Source: UBA12191 sp964422295 (GTDB lineage Bacteria; Planctomycetota; UBA8108; UBA1146). From it: a DNA stretch of 64,000 bases. Location of the stretch: NCBI GenBank assembly GCA_964422295.1, contig CAYRAM010000010.1, forward strand, positions 26,414 through 90,413. The letters are read 5' to 3'. The notes below the pieces were generated by a model. That model saw nothing but the letters and a program-made list of their open reading frames with translations, was not told the DNA's origin and searched no databases. This document shows, in pieces, positions 1 through 7,814 of this stretch; position 1 is the stretch's first letter, and the number at the start of each line of letters is the position of its first letter. Both the position numbers and the translations under genes were made by a program.

Positions 1-389
1 ATGATGCCGAATTTGGAAGGCCCGAAGAATGCACTTTGGGTCCCCATCAAGAAGAGCACCCCCATCATCGCCATGACGGCCAGGTCCGGGTCGTAACCGG
101 CGAGGAAAAATGCCCCCATACCGAGGGTCATGATGAAGATTTCGCCGACCTTGGCGAAAACGATCACCGTTCGCTTCGGTATTCTGTCTGCAATCGATCC
201 GCCGAAGCAGGCAAAGAGCACAAAGGGAAAAGCGAAGACCCCCATCGCCATCGCCTGGGAATTCAGGGGCAGGTAACTCAGGCTCATCTCCATGGCGATC
301 AGCAGGATGAATTGTTTGAAGATGTTGTCATTGAAGGCACCGAGGAATTGGGTCGCCGTCAGTGCAAGGAATGATCGGTTTTTGAACAT
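1..389 (-). CDS. MFS transporter, LplT-like (partial, C-terminus beyond window)
   Basis: Only the first 129 residues lie in the window; the gene runs off the left edge. The translation begins MFKNRSFLALTATQFLGAF and continues NDNIFKQF, the signature N-terminus of the lysophospholipid transporter (LplT) branch of the major facilitator superfamily. Three to four hydrophobic segments follow, with a cytoplasmic loop reading ADRIPKR between the second and third helices, the usual MFS loop motif. A GGGAAGA sequence lies about seven bases before the ATG at 389. In many bacteria this family is fused to or sits beside an acyltransferase that re-acylates imported lysophospholipids, but the rest of this gene is not visible. 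A general drug or solute exporter is the alternative. Confidence 0.8.
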   Translation of the reverse strand, partial: MFKNRSFLALTATQFLGAFNDNIFKQFILLIAMEMSLSYLPLNSQAMAMGVFAFPFVLFACFGGSIADRIPKRTVIVFAKVGEIFIMTLGMGAFFLAGYDPDLAVMAMMGVLFLMGTQSAFFGPSKFGI

Positions 390-567
390 CGTCGTATTCT
401 TCCCGCCACAGGTCGCTGTGCACCTCGTTGAGATCATATCGAAATCTCACGTCATTGCCGTGGATTCCCTCTGAATGGCTTGATTGGCACGCCCATTGCT
501 AATGTCCCAGTCAGCCCGAGGTATTGACCAGGAATTTGGCCATTTGACAGAAGAGGGGGCCATAGCC

Positions 568-1194
568 ATGAAAATGTACAGTTTTGAAGAGTTGGAAACA
601 CTCTGCTTGAGGGACGAGGGAATTGTGGAGGATGCCTTCTCTGAAGAGGTATTGCCTCATTTCCATTCACTGAAAGCGTTTGCGATCTCCCTGACCGGTG
701 ACCGCAATCGTGCAGAGGACCTTGTTCAGGACACCCTGCTCAGGGCTTTGAAAGCTTTTGACTCCTACTCGAAGGGGACGGATTGCCGTTCCTGGCTCTT
801 CCGTATCTGCAAGAACCGTTTCTACGATCTGTGCCGCAAAAGAATGCGCCGGCCCGCACACGAGGATGTCGATTTGACGCAACCGGTTGCTCCTGATCAC
901 TCATGGGAGGTTCAGAAGGAGTTGCAGAGGATCGAAAATGGCTTTGATCCCAACCTGGAACTGGTCGGGGACCAGGTTCGCGAAGCGATCAAGCAGCTCC
1001 CTGAAGAGTTCAGGATTCCGCTGTTGATGTGCGACCTGGACGGGATGGCCTACCACGAGATCGCTCGTGAGCTGTCGGTCCCCCTGGGCACGGTAAGATC
1101 ACGTATCTCCAGAGCCAGAAAGAGATTACGGGCTGATCTTCAGGAATATGCACAAGCCTCCGGATTCGTCCGCAATCAACTGACTGCGGCCTGA
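568..1194 (+). CDS. ECF-type RNA polymerase sigma factor
   Basis: A 208-residue sigma-70 family protein of extracytoplasmic-function type, expected to direct RNA polymerase to a small stress or envelope regulon. Region 2 is at about residues 35-95 (HFHSLKAFAISLTGDRNRAE, then DLVQDTLLRALKAF and SWLFRICKNRFYD). Region 4 is at about 145-200 (IKQLPEEFRIPLLMCDLDG, then HEIARELSVPLGTVRSRISR), a clear helix-turn-helix. I chose ATG 568 because AGAGGGGG lies eight bases upstream; an ATG at 574 and longer in-frame starts at 484 and 502 also exist. No anti-sigma factor gene is next to it. It is followed by a strong terminator and then by the probable selenoprotein gene. Confidence 0.88.
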   Translation: MKMYSFEELETLCLRDEGIVEDAFSEEVLPHFHSLKAFAISLTGDRNRAEDLVQDTLLRALKAFDSYSKGTDCRSWLFRICKNRFYDLCRKRMRRPAHEDVDLTQPVAPDHSWEVQKELQRIENGFDPNLELVGDQVREAIKQLPEEFRIPLLMCDLDGMAYHEIARELSVPLGTVRSRISRARKRLRADLQEYAQASGFVRNQLTAA

Positions 1195-1228
1195 GACCGG
1201 TTCATTTCACCAGACTCACCATCCCTGG

Positions 1229-1267
1229 TACCCCTCCCGCGCGGAAAGTGGGAGGGGTGCTTTATTT
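1229..1267 (+). terminator. Rho-independent terminator of the sigma factor gene
   Basis: A 9-bp perfect stem (ACCCCTCCC at 1230-1238 pairing with GGGAGGGGT at 1250-1258) encloses an 11-base loop and is followed by GCTTTATTTT. It lies 35 bases after the sigma factor stop. Confidence 0.8.
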
Positions 1268-1329
1268 TGAGGCAGCGCTCAAAAGTGCCTCAATATGAGG
1301 CATTCCTGATTGCCTTATTTTGAAGCAAT
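1262..1329 (+). promoter_or_regulatory. Cluster of TGAGGCA direct and inverted repeats (putative operator)
   Basis: TGAGGCA occurs at 1268-1274 and 1296-1302, TGAAGCA at 1321-1327, and the inverse TGCCTCA at 1286-1292. The copies at 1286 and 1296 form a perfect palindrome with a 3-base spacer. The 13-mers at 1262-1274 and 1315-1327 (TTATTTTGA-G/A-GCA) match at 12 of 13 positions and are 53 bp apart, about five helical turns. A second perfect inverted repeat, TTTTGAG/CTCAAAA, is at 1265-1271 and 1278-1284. All lie 63-130 bp before the thioredoxin-fold gene. An operator is inference; a second terminator-like structure is possible. Confidence 0.4.
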
Positions 1330-1342
1330 CGCAGGGGGGGCA

Positions 1343-1370
1343 TTGGACCCGGTCGATTCCCCGGTATCTT
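1343..1370 (+). promoter_or_regulatory. Candidate sigma-70-like promoter of the selenoprotein gene
   Basis: TTGGAC (1343-1348) and TATCTT (1365-1370) are separated by 16 bases, just upstream of the ribosome-binding site at 1381-1388. The match to consensus is modest and the leader would be short, so this is a weak candidate. Confidence 0.25.
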
Positions 1371-1391
1371 TCAGATTCGAAAGGGGAGCCG

Positions 1392-2429
1392 ATGAACTCA
1401 CATCGAATTCTGTCCCGATTGCAGTTTCAAGCATCCATGCTGCTGGCGACCGGTTTTCTGCTACTCAGTTTTGGCTTTTCTTCCGGACTCTCGGCGAGTG
1501 TTCCCCTGGATGACGATCCGAAGGAAAAGAATTACCAAGAGAAATTGCAGAAGCCTTTTGTGAAGGCGATTCCTTGGGAAAACAGCCTGGAAGAAGCAAA
1601 GAAAAAGGCCGCAGAGAAGAACCTGCCGATCATCGCCTACTTTACCCGCTCCTACGCGCCGTGACCGCCCTGTGATTTCATGGAGGGGGGCCCCCTCCTG
1701 GCCGACTGGTGGAAATCTGCGACGAAGCGATTTGTTCCCTACCTCAATATCAGTGCGTTGCTTCCGGACAAGCCTGATCAGCAGATGCTCGAAACATACG
1801 GACTCAGGGGATTCCCCTCATTTCTCATCCTGGATGCGGAAGGCCAAGTTCTGTTTGGCAAAGAGACATACTGGCGGCCCGATACCCCGGGCAGTCTCGA
1901 GACGGGACTCACAGAGGTGGAGACGATCTTCCGACTCAGGAGACAGGTCGCAAGCGATCCCGATGATGCGTTGGCCAAGGCACACCTGACATTGCTGCTC
2001 GGATTTTTGAATCTGGAGCAGTGTTCCTTTGAAGCGATGGAAGCTGCGATTCAGGTGGAAGGAATCCCTGCGGAATTGGTCGGGCGTTGGCTCAGAGAGA
2101 AGGCCCGGATCCGTTTTCTTGAAGTCTTTGTCCCCTATCGGAGCGCATTTACATCCGGTGCGGAGAAAGTGGAAATTCAAAAGCTGCGTCGTGTGGCGAT
2201 AGACCGCGCGTATTCGATGGTTTGTGAAAATCAGGTGCTCACAGAATCGGATGCTGAGTTCCGGGGATTTTGGGTCCTGGCTTTCGATGGCGCCATCGAA
2301 GCTTCCAACAGGAAAGTCGCCGCCGAGTGCCTGAAGGTCTATCAGGAAGCCTATGGGTGGGCGGATCGATTTGTTTCGGGAATGGCGGAGAGGCTGGACA
2401 AACTGCCCGCGATCGAGGTTTCCCAGTGA
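1392..2429 (+). CDS. Putative secreted thioredoxin-like selenoprotein (in-frame UGA, UxxC motif)
   Basis: The reading frame from ATG 1392 (AAGGGGAG just upstream) carries a single in-frame TGA at 1662-1664 and then stays open to 2429, giving 345 residues if the TGA is read. Residues 1-35 form a signal peptide. Residues 56-160 look like a thioredoxin fold: the beta strand LPIIAYFTRSYAP is followed by UGA-Pro-Pro-Cys (residues 91-94), exactly where the redox CxxC belongs, and GFPSFLILD (about 141-149) supplies the cis-proline (P142). Residues 165-345 are mostly helical and unrecognised. UGA is an ordinary stop in neighbouring genes, so general recoding to Trp is excluded. A GC-rich hairpin sits 18 bases after the UGA. 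I infer selenocysteine at residue 91, giving a secreted or periplasmic thiol/selenol oxidoreductase. The main alternative is a nonsense mutation in a Cys codon. No sel genes are in the window. Confidence 0.72.
1665..1712 (+). promoter_or_regulatory. SECIS-like hairpin immediately 3' of the UGA codon
   Basis: The upper stem pairs 1682-1688 (GGAGGGG) with 1692-1698 (CCCCTCC), seven uninterrupted pairs, leaving an apical loop GGC at 1689-1691. The loop starts 25 bases after the UGA and has G at its first two positions, as described for bacterial SECIS elements. A lower stem can form between CCGCC (1665-1669) and GGTGG (1708-1712) with one G-U pair. The element is inside the coding sequence, as expected for bacteria. 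Folding was done by eye. Confidence 0.6.
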
Positions 2430-2462
2430 CTTGAGGCTTCCCTCGGATCGATGGGACACACC

Positions 2463-2481
2463 GCAGGATTTTCATTCCTGC
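2463..2481 (-). other. Small hairpin after the hflX stop
   Basis: GCAGGA (2463-2468) pairs with TCCTGC (2476-2481) around a seven-base loop, between the convergent thioredoxin-like and hflX genes. No T-run follows on either strand, so a terminator role is uncertain. Confidence 0.3.
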
Positions 2482-2483
2482 CT

Positions 2484-3830
2484 TCAGGAAGATTCGGAGT
2501 TGGCCCCGGGCCATAGGCCCGCTTCTTCCAGCGCGCTCTCCCAGCGACTCTTCATCCCCGGTTTGAAGAGAACTTCCAGATGGATTCCATCTTCGAGAAA
2601 CTCTTCGGTTTCGATATGGGCGCTTTGGCGTAGCTTGGCGACCAGATCTCCCCGGGAGTGGGGGATCTGATAACTTCCCGATTCCTGCCTTTGTTGGCCC
2701 AGTTCGACAATCTTTTCTACGAGCAGATCGACACCGCTTCCGGTTTCGGCGCTGATGGCAAATGAGTTTTCATTTTCAGCCAACAGATGTTGCAGGTCGA
2801 TGCGGCGTTCATCCTGCAATCGATCGAGCTTGTTGAAAATGAGCCATCGGGGATGATCGCCGCAGTCGATGCGATTCAGGGTTCTCTCTACCGATTCGAT
2901 GTCGAAATCGACGGTGATGGAAGAGGCATCGATCACGTGGAGCAACAGGTCGGCCTCGCGTGCCTCCATCAAGGTGGCATGGAAGGAGGCAACCAGATCG
3001 TGGGGGAGCTTTCGGATAAAACCGACCGTATCGGAGAGCAATACATCGAAGGGGAGATCAAGTGCCCACTTGCGGGTGCTGGTATCGAGGGTTGAAAAGA
3101 GGCGATCCTCGACCAGGATTTCTGCACCCGTAAGATGTCTCATCAGAGTCGATTTTCCCGCATTGGTGTAGCCGACAAGAGCGATTCGGAAGGACCCTTC
3201 CCGGGATTTGTTTTGGGTATTGGCCTGTTTCTCGATCTCATAAAGGCGCTTATTGAGCAGTGAAATCTTGCGCCGTATGATTCGCCGGTCAGTTTCCAAC
3301 TGGGTTTCACCAGGCCCGCGGGTTCCGACCGATCCACCCTCCATCCGGGAGAGGTGGGTCCACATGCGGGTCAATCGTGACTGAAAGTATTTCAGTTGTG
3401 CCAGCTCGATCTGGATCTTTGCCTGATGGGTACGCGCATTGCGCGCAAAGATGTCCATGATCAGTTCCGACCGATCGACGACCCTCAACTCTGTTGCTGC
3501 TTCGATATTGCGCCCTTGAGCAGGGGAAATGGGATCATCGACGAGGATCAGATGGGCTTTCCTTTCCTGCGCCAACAGGGTCAGTTCTTCCAGTTTGCCT
3601 TTGCCGACATAGGTTGCGGTATGCGGTTTTGATCGTTTTTGCAGTACAGCATCGACGATGTCGACCCCTGCAGTGTCTGCGAGGGCAGTGATTTCGGCGA
3701 TGGGATTGACGTCTGTGACCGTTTCGGAAGGATCCCCGGGGGTCAGCGCCTTGAGGATGATGGCCCGATCCCGTTCCACCTCCTGCTGCGGAAGATCCTC
3801 ACGGGAGAGGTCAAAGGATTGTTTGGCCAT
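2484..3830 (-). CDS. hflX: GTPase HflX
   Basis: A 448-residue ribosome-associated GTPase that in other bacteria splits stalled 70S ribosomes under heat or antibiotic stress. The N-terminal HflX domain (residues 20-190) holds the conserved GGSVGTRGPGETQLETDRR segment. The G domain shows G1 GYTNAGKS (220-227), G3 DTVGF and G4 NKLD, followed by a C-terminal extension. ATG 3830 is preferred over an upstream in-frame start at 3920 because AGGAG lies ten bases before it and the sequence from MAKQSFDL fits family length. The gene is convergent with the thioredoxin-like gene, 54 bases away. Confidence 0.93.
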   Translation of the reverse strand: MAKQSFDLSREDLPQQEVERDRAIILKALTPGDPSETVTDVNPIAEITALADTAGVDIVDAVLQKRSKPHTATYVGKGKLEELTLLAQERKAHLILVDDPISPAQGRNIEAATELRVVDRSELIMDIFARNARTHQAKIQIELAQLKYFQSRLTRMWTHLSRMEGGSVGTRGPGETQLETDRRIIRRKISLLNKRLYEIEKQANTQNKSREGSFRIALVGYTNAGKSTLMRHLTGAEILVEDRLFSTLDTSTRKWALDLPFDVLLSDTVGFIRKLPHDLVASFHATLMEAREADLLLHVIDASSITVDFDIESVERTLNRIDCGDHPRWLIFNKLDRLQDERRIDLQHLLAENENSFAISAETGSGVDLLVEKIVELGQQRQESGSYQIPHSRGDLVAKLRQSAHIETEEFLEDGIHLEVLFKPGMKSRWESALEEAGLWPGANSESS

Positions 3831-4027
3831 AAGGGCTAAACTCCTGGGTGAAAGACATCGAATCGAATTGCAGAATGCCAGACCGGTCGAGGGTCCCATT
3901 CTCAATCCTGAGGATAGCAAGTGAGACTCACCGACACTACCGGAGGCATTTCACGGATCACCTGCATCGGTGACTCCAGGGAGTTACGATTCAGCGGCAA
4001 CCCCCGTCGGGAATTGGAGGAGAGACC

Positions 4028-6163
4028 GTGCGACAGCAAATTGGTGACGAACGCATCGCACCCCTTTCCATCCCCTGGACGGGAGGAGCAGGAGAATACG
4101 GCCTTCGTGAAGTCGTACCCAGACGTCGTGATTGGCTGGCAGGACTACCGATGGATGCAGAGGAAATCCTGTGCATGACCGGAATCACACCCTTGCAAAA
4201 GAACCGCGACCGGGAGTTGTTGACGATTCCGCCTTCGCCGTCTCGGCCAACCCTGATGGTCAAAATTCATCGGGAGTCTGACCGATTTGCGCGCATGAGA
4301 AGAGCATTGGGATGGGGTCGGGCTCGTCTCGAATGGTATTTTTTGCGTCAGGCAGAACAGTTGGAAGTTCCTGTGCCGCGACCGGTGGCGTGGTTCTCTT
4401 CACCGTCGGGGGATGGAGTGGTGACGGAGTACCTGCTCGATACCGAACCTTTCCCTGCATATCTGGAGCGTTACACCGCCGGGGCACGGGCGCAAATTTT
4501 GCGGCGTCTCGGCGCATTGGTCGCCCAGATGGCACGGGCGGGGATTGAAGCCCGCGATTTTCACACCGGCAATGTCCTCGCACGAGGACACGATGCCCCA
4601 TCGACGCAGTTGTGGATCGTTGACCTCCATGACGCACGCCGGCGAGAATCGATTCTGGAGTCTGCCCAAGACAGGATGCTGGTACAAGTTGCCCAGGCAT
4701 TGGGGGGAACCCGGGCAGGTTCCGATGTGGAAGAGATGCTATCCGGTTGGGCTGCTGCAGCGAGAAACCTGGGAATCAATTCCGGATGGGGTCGAGGGCC
4801 GGTTCATATCGAGGACGGAATCGCTTTTCAATCGGTGTGCCCACGCAGAAGAGAGCGATTGGAAGTGCGGGTCGAATCGCGGGAAAGGCATCGCCGCCGT
4901 CGACGTTTGCGGCGTGGAGTCCGACGTCATGGTTTACGCAAAAATGGCAATGGCTGGACCTATTGGCGTTCCCGGGGATTTCTTGATCACGAGTTTCCTG
5001 CACGGATCCGTTCGCGGTCGCAGAGATTGGACAAAGGGGTTGCCGCTGAAGAAGGGCTGCAAAGGGCGTGGCAAGGAAATTTGATCGAACAGGTCCTGCT
5101 CCATCGATCACCTCCTGTCCTTCTCTATCGACAATCCCTGGAAAAGGGCCGGTGGAACCAGCACCTCATCGAAAGGGTTCCACAGGGAAACACATTGCGC
5201 CATTGGCTCCAAAATGAGGAGACAAACGACGAGGGCATGAACTGCGTAAGCCTTCGACCGTTGTATGCGGTTCTCGATGAGGTGGTCTACCGTCACCGTG
5301 AAGGGATTCGCCTCAAGGATGCAGGACCCGAGCGCTGGCACTTGATTGAAAAATCAGGTGGATATCAAGCCAACGTCGATCCGTGGTGTCTCGAATACCA
5401 GGGGAAGATCTCCATCGAAGAGCGACTCGAAGATCTCCTCGGGGTCATCACGCACTACTCCGGTTCCTTCAGCAGGAGTGACCGTTTGCGTTGTGTGCTC
5501 CATTGTTTTCCAAATCAGGAGGATCGCCGACGATTGCGCAGAAATTGGCGAAATGGTGTCGAAATGTTGGCTCGCCAACTACGGGATCCTTCCCTTTGCA
5601 AGTGGAGCGATCGCATCATCGAATCGATTCGCGATGGAGATCGCCGCAGACGGGAGACGGTCACCGCTGAAAGACTGCAATCGCTTCACCACCTGAATCA
5701 GTCCAATGCTCCCGAGGTGGGATCCCTCGATCCGGAAGAGTTTTCCCGGCTTGTCGACAGGGCCCACCGCGTTTGGACCGTCGATGATCCTGATACCTGC
5801 GCCGCAGATCCTGCAGCTCTCCTCGTGGTGATGAAGCGTGATTCCGAATACGACAGTCCCAATTTCCTCTGGTTTCAGAAGGGCTTTGAGAGATTCGCCT
5901 ACATCGATCGCATTGCCGTCGATGAACGCGCCCGCCGCAGGGGGATCGGTGAGTCCCTCTACCTGACTTTGGAAGCATGGGCACGGAGCCGGGGACTCGA
6001 GCGATTGGTCTGCGAGGTGAATCTCCAGCCGCGAAATGAGAATAGCATCGCATTTCACACTTCTTTGGGCTTCCGGGAAGTGGGCCAGTACATCGGCCGG
6101 GGCAAAGGGGTTTTGATGCTGGAAAAACCGCTTGGCCAAGAGAAACATTCCGCCGGGTATTGA
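4028..6163 (+). CDS. Kinase-like (WaaP/Kdo-kinase type) protein fused to a GNAT acetyltransferase
   Basis: A 711-residue protein with a GTG start preceded by GGAGGAGA seven bases upstream. Residues about 60-240 resemble the small lipopolysaccharide-kinase fold: a candidate ATP-binding lysine in LMVKIHRES (K79), the catalytic-loop motif RDFHTGN (D177) and a metal-binding VDLHD (D199). Residues about 260-540 look like a second, degenerate kinase-like region rich in Arg, in which I see no intact catalytic loop. Residues about 555-705 are a GNAT fold: YIDRIAVDERARRRGIGESL, the acetyl-CoA loop, followed by IAFHTSLGFREVGQY. The substrate is unknown; modification of lipid A core or another envelope glycan is a guess from the first domain. 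No LPS genes adjoin it. Confidence 0.65.
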   Translation: MRQQIGDERIAPLSIPWTGGAGEYGLREVVPRRRDWLAGLPMDAEEILCMTGITPLQKNRDRELLTIPPSPSRPTLMVKIHRESDRFARMRRALGWGRARLEWYFLRQAEQLEVPVPRPVAWFSSPSGDGVVTEYLLDTEPFPAYLERYTAGARAQILRRLGALVAQMARAGIEARDFHTGNVLARGHDAPSTQLWIVDLHDARRRESILESAQDRMLVQVAQALGGTRAGSDVEEMLSGWAAAARNLGINSGWGRGPVHIEDGIAFQSVCPRRRERLEVRVESRERHRRRRRLRRGVRRHGLRKNGNGWTYWRSRGFLDHEFPARIRSRSQRLDKGVAAEEGLQRAWQGNLIEQVLLHRSPPVLLYRQSLEKGRWNQHLIERVPQGNTLRHWLQNEETNDEGMNCVSLRPLYAVLDEVVYRHREGIRLKDAGPERWHLIEKSGGYQANVDPWCLEYQGKISIEERLEDLLGVITHYSGSFSRSDRLRCVLHCFPNQEDRRRLRRNWRNGVEMLARQLRDPSLCKWSDRIIESIRDGDRRRRETVTAERLQSLHHLNQSNAPEVGSLDPEEFSRLVDRAHRVWTVDDPDTCAADPAALLVVMKRDSEYDSPNFLWFQKGFERFAYIDRIAVDERARRRGIGESLYLTLEAWARSRGLERLVCEVNLQPRNENSIAFHTSLGFREVGQYIGRGKGVLMLEKPLGQEKHSAGY

Positions 6164-6253
6164 TCACGGCATGGAACAAATAATTTCGTGCTCACCGATG
6201 ATTCTGCGCTATCCTAATCGCCATTGAGGAACTGATTCAGTAAGGGGGATTCA

Positions 6254-6559
6254 ATGCACGTTCTGGTCATCAACTTCAATCTCGATGGAATCGATCACGA
6301 TCAATACTGCGAAGGGTGCGAAGGGCTGGGGGAGACCTTTGCGGGAATCCCGGGTTTGATCGCCAAAGTTTGGCTCTCTGATCCGGACAGCAACACCTAC
6401 GGAGGTGTCTACACCTTCGAGGACAAGGCCGCATTCGAAGCCTACAAGGCCGGGGAAATATTCGCTGCCGTTTCCGGGAATCCCAATTTTTCCAACGTAA
6501 CCGCAAAAGACTTCGGGATCCTCGAAGGGCCGACCCGGGCTTCCCGCGGGATCAGTTGA
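6254..6559 (+). CDS. YdhR-like putative monooxygenase
   Basis: A 101-residue protein of the dimeric alpha/beta-barrel class. The strand-loop pattern LVINFNLDGI, the IPGLIAKVWL segment and YGGVYTFEDKAAFEAY followed by NPNFSNVTAKDFGILEGPT match the YdhR-type family, which has a ferredoxin-like fold related to antibiotic-biosynthesis monooxygenases. Members are often annotated as monooxygenases without a known substrate. AGGGGG six bases before the ATG supports the start. It stands alone on the plus strand and converges with the EboE-like gene after 25 bases. Confidence 0.75.
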   Translation: MHVLVINFNLDGIDHDQYCEGCEGLGETFAGIPGLIAKVWLSDPDSNTYGGVYTFEDKAAFEAYKAGEIFAAVSGNPNFSNVTAKDFGILEGPTRASRGIS

Positions 6560-6584
6560 TCGCTTCGGGAATCACTCGACATTC

Positions 6585-7805
6585 TTAAGGCTGAACCGTT
6601 CTCTTCACCCAGCGTAGTTCGGCGGTGATGCCATCGATCAATTTTTGCTGACGCTCTTTTTTGCGCAGTCCTTTGGTCAGTACGGGCCAAGTGTAGGTTT
6701 CGACGGCGATGTGCGGACCTCTGCGTGAGCGTTGTCGGCGTAGCCCCTCTTTGAGGAGACTGAGAGCATCGACACGGGTGGTGGACAGTAATCCGTGGCG
6801 TGCCCGTGACAAAGGTACATGGAAGTGGGTGCGGATCTCTGAGATTTCACTCAGAACCCTGCGTTTCAGCAGAGGAAGATCGGCGAGTCGCTCGATGGTG
6901 CCATCTTTCATCAGCAGGGCGGTTTGGTGCAGGTATCGCGGTTCAGCGTAGGAGAGCAATTCATCTGTCGCTTCCCACGATCGTCCTGGATTTTTCAGTG
7001 CAGGTGCACTGGTCACGTGAATCTTGCCGACCTGGATGCCTTCCTTGTCAAGAAGTCGCCAATCTTCGAGGGGAGATCGGAAGAGTACCGCCGAATGGCA
7101 TGCATCCAGGTTGACGGTCCAGTGTCTGCGCAAAAGTTTCTCGGCTTTGCGTTTTGAACAGCGAAGTTCGGCGGCGAGATCACCGATTTGGGGTTGAAGA
7201 TATTGCTGCCAAAAGGCGATGACATCCTCGGCACATTCAAAGGTGGTATCCGGCTCCGGTTCTGCATTGAGAAGGATGCGATAACCGCTGTCGTACTCGA
7301 TGCGAGCAAGATGTGCGACGACCTTCAGATAGTTGCGTGCCATCCTTTGCAAAGTCTTCCCATTATTGCCCGCAGGACGATATCCACCACCGAGGGTGGA
7401 GATGGTAAGTAGTTTGGATGCGGGGGCCATGCGGACCAGCACGTCGGCGATTCGGCATGTGACTTCTGCTCGGGCTTTCTTTGCCCAAGATGGTTGATAG
7501 ACCGATTCCTTGACGCGGCGGGCATGAAAATCCTGCAGTGGAAAGGCGTTGACTGTGTACAAGTGGAGATCGTGATCACGGAGAAATGCTCCTGCGCTCT
7601 CGGCGGTTCCACGGCGGGCCAAGCCATTGACGAGAGCGATGCCGATGTGGGGGGCTATGGCGAAGGAAGCCCCGGGACAGACTTTGTCTCTGACAGGGAG
7701 CACATAATTGCGCAGAGCGTTGTGAAAATCCTCAACGCTGCTCGCCGGGTGGGCATTCATCTCGTAGCCAATGGGGAGGCTCTTCCGCCCCCGGGCAAGA
7801 AACAC
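6585..7805 (-). CDS. eboE: EboE-like TIM-barrel protein
   Basis: A 406-residue protein resembling EboE, one of the six-gene ebo cluster linked to export or trafficking of secondary-metabolite precursors such as scytonemin intermediates in cyanobacteria and eustigmatophyte algae. Recognisable stretches are the N-terminal IGYEMNAHPASSVEDFHNAL, LLTISTLGGGYRP, LLNAEPEPDTTFECAEDVI, WTVNLDACHSAVLF and the C-terminal VETYTWPVL; acidic and histidine residues in these suggest a xylose-isomerase-like barrel with a metal site. The start is GTG 7805, ten bases after the lipoprotein stop; ATG 7760 is an alternative. No other ebo gene is nearby, so the local role is unclear. Confidence 0.72.
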   Translation of the reverse strand: MFLARGRKSLPIGYEMNAHPASSVEDFHNALRNYVLPVRDKVCPGASFAIAPHIGIALVNGLARRGTAESAGAFLRDHDLHLYTVNAFPLQDFHARRVKESVYQPSWAKKARAEVTCRIADVLVRMAPASKLLTISTLGGGYRPAGNNGKTLQRMARNYLKVVAHLARIEYDSGYRILLNAEPEPDTTFECAEDVIAFWQQYLQPQIGDLAAELRCSKRKAEKLLRRHWTVNLDACHSAVLFRSPLEDWRLLDKEGIQVGKIHVTSAPALKNPGRSWEATDELLSYAEPRYLHQTALLMKDGTIERLADLPLLKRRVLSEISEIRTHFHVPLSRARHGLLSTTRVDALSLLKEGLRRQRSRRGPHIAVETYTWPVLTKGLRKKERQQKLIDGITAELRWVKRTVQP

Positions 7806-7814
7806 CTGGCAGAC

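Noticed and set aside
1662..1664. In-frame TGA taken as evidence of a pseudogene
   Set aside because: It is the only disruption, it falls exactly on the redox Cys position, and the remainder is intact; a pseudogene is kept only as the alternative.
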